DNA of 35,123 nucleotides from Candidatus Viridilinea halotolerans (GTDB taxonomy: Bacteria > Chloroflexota > Chloroflexia > Chloroflexales > Chloroflexaceae). The notes beneath the pieces are model-generated. The model was given only the letters and a program-made list of their open reading frames with translations. It was not told the DNA's origin and did no database searches. Where the stretch lies: the NCBI GenBank assembly GCA_003934145.1, contig RSAS01000695.1:1-35123 (forward strand). The letters are read 5' to 3'. The translations under genes were made by a program, and so were the position numbers. This document shows positions 32,225 through 35,123 of the stretch, one piece after another. Position 1 is the stretch's first letter. The number at the start of each line of letters is the position of its first letter.

Positions 32225-34095
32225 TAGACATCCTCCTTCACCACGCGCAGCTTGACCCCACGGCTGAGCCAGAAGACGTCGTTATCCCTGAGAATATGGT
32301 GACTATTGGCGAGAAGTTCACGCTGATCGTTGCCCACAAAGGTGCCGTTGCGGCTCGCGCCAGCAACCAACTCAATGCCATTGTGGAGCAGGCTGAGGCG
32401 CGCATGTCCACCTTTGGTAACAAGAGGGCTGGCCATGAGGAATTCGGGGGGATGTTCGCTAGGCGATGAGCGACCAATATTGAAGTGGCGCCCCTCATTG
32501 AGTTCAAAGCGTTTGCCCCTATCATCATCGCCCTCGATCACCTCAACGAACCAGCGCTTGTCAAAGCGTTTGGTCGGAATACCCGTAGGTTGGTACTCCT
32601 GCGGAGCATCAGCGGGCGGCTGGTACTGCATGGTAAGGTCGCCCTGAGCACCATGCTCAACCGTGGGCGGATCGCCCTTTGTAAATATCGGGACGACCCG
32701 CCTCTGACGTGGGCGCATGAAGCCAGAGATGGCGAGGCCACCCAGGGCAACGACAATCAGCACCACCCACCAATAACTCATGGCGGTTTCGAGGAGGGTA
32801 GGCGGCGGCGGGGGCGAGAAGACGGTCATGGGGATGGTGTTTGTGCTGCGGCTATGGTTGCCATTCGTGTCAAATGCGGCAGCACTGAGAACATAGTCGC
32901 CGGGAGGGAACTGCTGCTGGAATGTCGCATCATAGGCCTCAAGGCGGAAGATAAACTCCGGCCCTTCGGTCACGGTGGCTAAGGGCATGTCGCTGAGGAA
33001 ATACTCGACCCGCTCCAGTTCGGCTTGCTGGAAGGAGGTATTAATGGCGATGCGTACTTCGTCTTGGAAGCTGCGTGTGTCAACAATCACGTCGAAGCGC
33101 GGGGGGATCTCACCGGGATCGAAGCTCACGCTGTCACTGGCGCCATCAGCACTGACGGCAATGGTTGCTTCGCCCGAAGGAACGTCACTGGCGCTCAAGG
33201 TGAGGTTGTACTGGTTGGCCAAGTTGCCCAGCGCCGTGAATTGCGCCTCAATCTCGCGGCGCGTCGTTTCATCAAGCGGCTCGATTCCGACGCCGATGAA
33301 GGTGCCGTTGAGGTCTTCCTCAGCCAACTGGCGTAAACTGCCGGGGCCAGCGGGAAATTCGTTGTATTCGCCCTCGTTATCAGAACCAAAGCCGATGACG
33401 AGTAGGCGCACGGGCCGCCCGGCGGCGCGCAGTTCGTCCAACTGCTGCCGTAGGGCTCCCACTTCGGTGGGGCTTGGTTCGCCCGCTGCGAAGAGCACCA
33501 GCGCGAGCGGCATGGTGGGATCAGCAGCAACTAGCTGTTCAACACCCGCTAGAAGCGCCTCAACCAGTGGATAGTTGTCCCCGCCGTTGGCGGCAGGCTC
33601 GAAGATGAGGGCGCTGTTGCCGCGGTTGAGCGTATTGCTGACTGCACCGAGATCATAGGTGAGCGCATGGGCTACTTGCACAGTGCTGTCAAAGGTGATC
33701 AGGCTGGCATAGTGACCGGCAGTGCGCAGTTGGTCGGTGAGCGCCTTGATGCGCGGCAGCATGTCATCGAAGCGACGACTGAAGCCGGTGCCGCGATCAC
33801 TCATGCGGCTACTCAGGTCGCTTACCATCACTACGGCCACTTGGCGGCGGGTGGGGACGACACTGATCCCTTCGACGGGGGCGCCATTGATCGTCACCGC
33901 AAACGCGGACGGAGCAGGCAATGGGTTGCCGGAGGTGTCGCTCACATTGACGGCCAGTTGCAGGGTTGGAAACTGGCTGGTGTCAATATCGGCAATGCGG
34001 AGCTGCGGCGTGCCGGCTTGGGCACCAAGGGTGGTCGGCATGAGCAGGACGGTCAACAGGGCAAGGAGGGCGAGCAGATGGATCTTAGCACGCAT
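32224..34095 (-). CDS. Exported vWA domain-membrane helix-cytoplasmic FHA protein
   Basis: A 623-residue membrane protein. Residues 1-26 form a signal peptide (ending LGAQA). An extracellular vWA domain (about 84-290) follows, with VVMVSDLSSRMSD where the MIDAS D-x-S-x-S reads DLSSR (last Ser lost), so metal binding may be altered. A beta-rich region extends to about 435. A membrane helix (about 440-458, WWVVLIVVALGGLAISGFM) is followed by basic residues, which puts the C-terminus in the cytoplasm. The last 95 residues form an FHA domain (FNIGRSS, VTKGGHARLS, ASRNGTFVG). The layout can carry an external binding event to internal phosphothreonine signalling. It is the first gene of the minus-strand operon with the membrane kinase and lipoprotein. 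Confidence 0.9.
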   Translation of the reverse strand: MRAKIHLLALLALLTVLLMPTTLGAQAGTPQLRIADIDTSQFPTLQLAVNVSDTSGNPLPAPSAFAVTINGAPVEGISVVPTRRQVAVVMVSDLSSRMSDRGTGFSRRFDDMLPRIKALTDQLRTAGHYASLITFDSTVQVAHALTYDLGAVSNTLNRGNSALIFEPAANGGDNYPLVEALLAGVEQLVAADPTMPLALVLFAAGEPSPTEVGALRQQLDELRAAGRPVRLLVIGFGSDNEGEYNEFPAGPGSLRQLAEEDLNGTFIGVGIEPLDETTRREIEAQFTALGNLANQYNLTLSASDVPSGEATIAVSADGASDSVSFDPGEIPPRFDVIVDTRSFQDEVRIAINTSFQQAELERVEYFLSDMPLATVTEGPEFIFRLEAYDATFQQQFPPGDYVLSAAAFDTNGNHSRSTNTIPMTVFSPPPPPTLLETAMSYWWVVLIVVALGGLAISGFMRPRQRRVVPIFTKGDPPTVEHGAQGDLTMQYQPPADAPQEYQPTGIPTKRFDKRWFVEVIEGDDDRGKRFELNEGRHFNIGRSSPSEHPPEFLMASPLVTKGGHARLSLLHNGIELVAGASRNGTFVGNDQRELLANSHHILRDNDVFWLSRGVKLRVVKEDV

Positions 34096-34195
34096 AGTGT
34101 ACCCGCGTCTTCAACTTGGAGAGCATTGGTTCATGCTATTTGTACCGAATTGGACGAAAAGACTCTTGTGGATGGAGTATACCCGAAACTCCATC

Positions 34196-34246
34196 CTCTC
34201 TATGTTGCGTGGTGGCGGCGAAGCCGCCACCACGCAACATAGAGAG
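34196..34246. repeat. Hairpin repeat H4 (24-bp perfect arms)
   Basis: Left arm 34196-34219, loop gaa, right arm 34223-34246, perfectly complementary, ending in tttt on the plus strand. The tip ggcggcgaagccgcc is the reverse complement of the tip in H1-H3. It lies between two divergent genes, so it is not where a normal terminator would be expected. This suggests a repeat element rather than a dedicated terminator. Confidence 0.7.
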
Positions 34247-34332
34247 TTTTACGGGGCGGCGAAGCCGACCCCGCCTCTCCCGCCAGAAGGCATGCCTAGA
34301 TACGCATGAATACCCGTTCAGCAAAAAAATGG

Positions 34333-34344
34333 TACAATCGCCCC
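34333..34344 (+). promoter_or_regulatory. Possible leaderless promoter of the THUMP methyltransferase
   Basis: TACAAT at 34333-34338 ends six bases before the ATG at 34345, with no Shine-Dalgarno between. Transcription would be expected to begin at or next to the A of the start codon, giving a leaderless mRNA. No good -35 is seen 17 bp upstream. Start assignment and promoter therefore depend on each other. Confidence 0.35.
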
Positions 34345-35123
34345 ATGTCGTCCAAATTTTCTTCTTCATCAGATGCCCACCGTGTCGAGCTTGTTGTTGC
34401 TGCAGGGCTTGAAGATCTCGCCCGCGACGAGGTGCGGCGTTTAGGGCGCACGGTGCGCTTGGTGCCTCCTGCCGATGCGGGGGTGTTGCCCATCAACTAC
34501 AGTGGCGCGTGGCGCGATCTGTTGGATCTGCGTTTGGTCACTTCGGTCTATTTGGTGCGCAGTTTCGCCGTGCCGCGCCCACGGGCGCTCTTGGGTGACC
34601 AGCATCTGCGGGCGATCCAGCAGCTCGCGACGATGGCGCTGAAGTTGCATGCGCCGGGCAGTTTCCAGAGCCTCTTTTTGAGTGCGGCGGGGGCCGATTC
34701 GGCGGTGCTGAAGCGGCTGAAGGAGACGTTAGCGGCGCAACTGGGTTTGACGGTAGGCCGCGAGGATGGCGATCTGCTCTTGCGGCTGCGTCGGGGGGAG
34801 CATGGAACGTGGGAGGTGCTGGTGCGCCTGACGCCCCGCCCGCTGGCCACGCGCCCCTGGCGCGTCTGCAATCGCGAAGGGGCGCTCAATGGGCCGGTGG
34901 CCTGCGCGATGGCGCTGCTGACGCGGCCCAGCGCCACCGACCGCTACTTGAATCTTGGCTGCGGCTCTGGTTCACTGCTGATCGAACGGTTGCTGCTTGG
35001 CCCGGCGCAACGCGCCATCGGCTGCGACATCAGCGGCGCGGCGCGGGCCTGCGCCACGCAGAACCTCACGGCGGCGGGGTTGGCGGGACGCTACGAATTG
35101 AGCAACTGGGACGTCCGCAAATT
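34345..35123 (+). CDS. THUMP-domain class I RNA methyltransferase (partial, 3' end outside the window)
   Basis: About 259 residues of a protein that runs off the right edge. The N-terminal half (VELVVAAGLEDLARDEVRRLG...) has the opening of THUMP-containing RNA methyltransferases, and VLVRLTPRPLATRPWRVCNREGALNGPVACAM matches the linker that precedes the catalytic domain in Trm14/RlmL-like enzymes. The SAM-binding motif I is YLNLGCGSGSLLIE (about 203-216), with GCDISGAARACATQNL after it. The catalytic motif IV would lie beyond the window, so the target (tRNA or rRNA guanosine N2 is typical) cannot be confirmed. An upstream ATG at 34329 is in another frame. It is divergent from the vWA-FHA gene and looks like unrelated housekeeping. 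Confidence 0.85.
   Translation, partial: MSSKFSSSSDAHRVELVVAAGLEDLARDEVRRLGRTVRLVPPADAGVLPINYSGAWRDLLDLRLVTSVYLVRSFAVPRPRALLGDQHLRAIQQLATMALKLHAPGSFQSLFLSAAGADSAVLKRLKETLAAQLGLTVGREDGDLLLRLRRGEHGTWEVLVRLTPRPLATRPWRVCNREGALNGPVACAMALLTRPSATDRYLNLGCGSGSLLIERLLLGPAQRAIGCDISGAARACATQNLTAAGLAGRYELSNWDVRK

Overview
The window looks like a chromosomal segment from a member of the Chloroflexota, probably close to Chloroflexales. This is an inference from the style of the proteins, the moderately high GC, and the mix of FHA, Ser/Thr kinase, vWA and WXG100 proteins. No marker gene settles it.

Left part (1-9.5 kb): housekeeping genes separated by repeat-rich spacers. In order they are a metallophosphoesterase, an HtrA-type membrane serine protease and a TIGR01777-type epimerase (all minus strand), ssb and a TAP-like alpha/beta-hydrolase lipoprotein (plus strand), then a branched-chain aminotransferase and a THUMP-like-domain methyltransferase (minus strand). 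The spacers carry a ~110-bp non-coding mobile repeat. Three of its copies are flanked by 9-bp target duplications, and two of those sit inside arms of a second, hairpin-type repeat family.

Centre (9.6-21.8 kb): a plus-strand cluster that reads as a type VII secretion system of the Firmicutes (T7SSb) style. It has four small WXG100-like proteins, an EssB-like pseudokinase with one C-terminal membrane helix and an N-terminal Cys4 cluster, and a 2905-residue EssC/EccC-like ATPase. The ATPase has seven P-loop modules, arranged as three active/degenerate pairs plus one extra degenerate module. It is followed by a YukD-like ubiquitin-fold domain fused to an FHA domain. No EsaA/YueB-like polytopic protein is present.

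Right part (21.8-29.9 kb): on the same strand, a complete vWA-MoxR-VMAP type ternary conflict system. It consists of a CHAT-protease/VMAP-C protein, a MoxR-like AAA+ ATPase, and a 1506-residue protein with vWA, pseudokinase, active-looking kinase and FHA domains. The last two genes overlap by ATGA.

The far right (30.0-34.1 kb, minus strand) holds a convergent signalling operon: a secreted vWA / membrane / cytoplasmic FHA protein, a membrane Ser/Thr kinase and a lipoprotein. After it comes the 5' part of a THUMP-type RNA methyltransferase that runs off the window.

Reading it together (inference): a phosphorylation-read (kinase/FHA) type VII secretion apparatus is physically linked to a caspase-like (CHAT) conflict module and to a membrane sensor operon. 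That combination, and the seven-module ATPase, are the most unusual features here.
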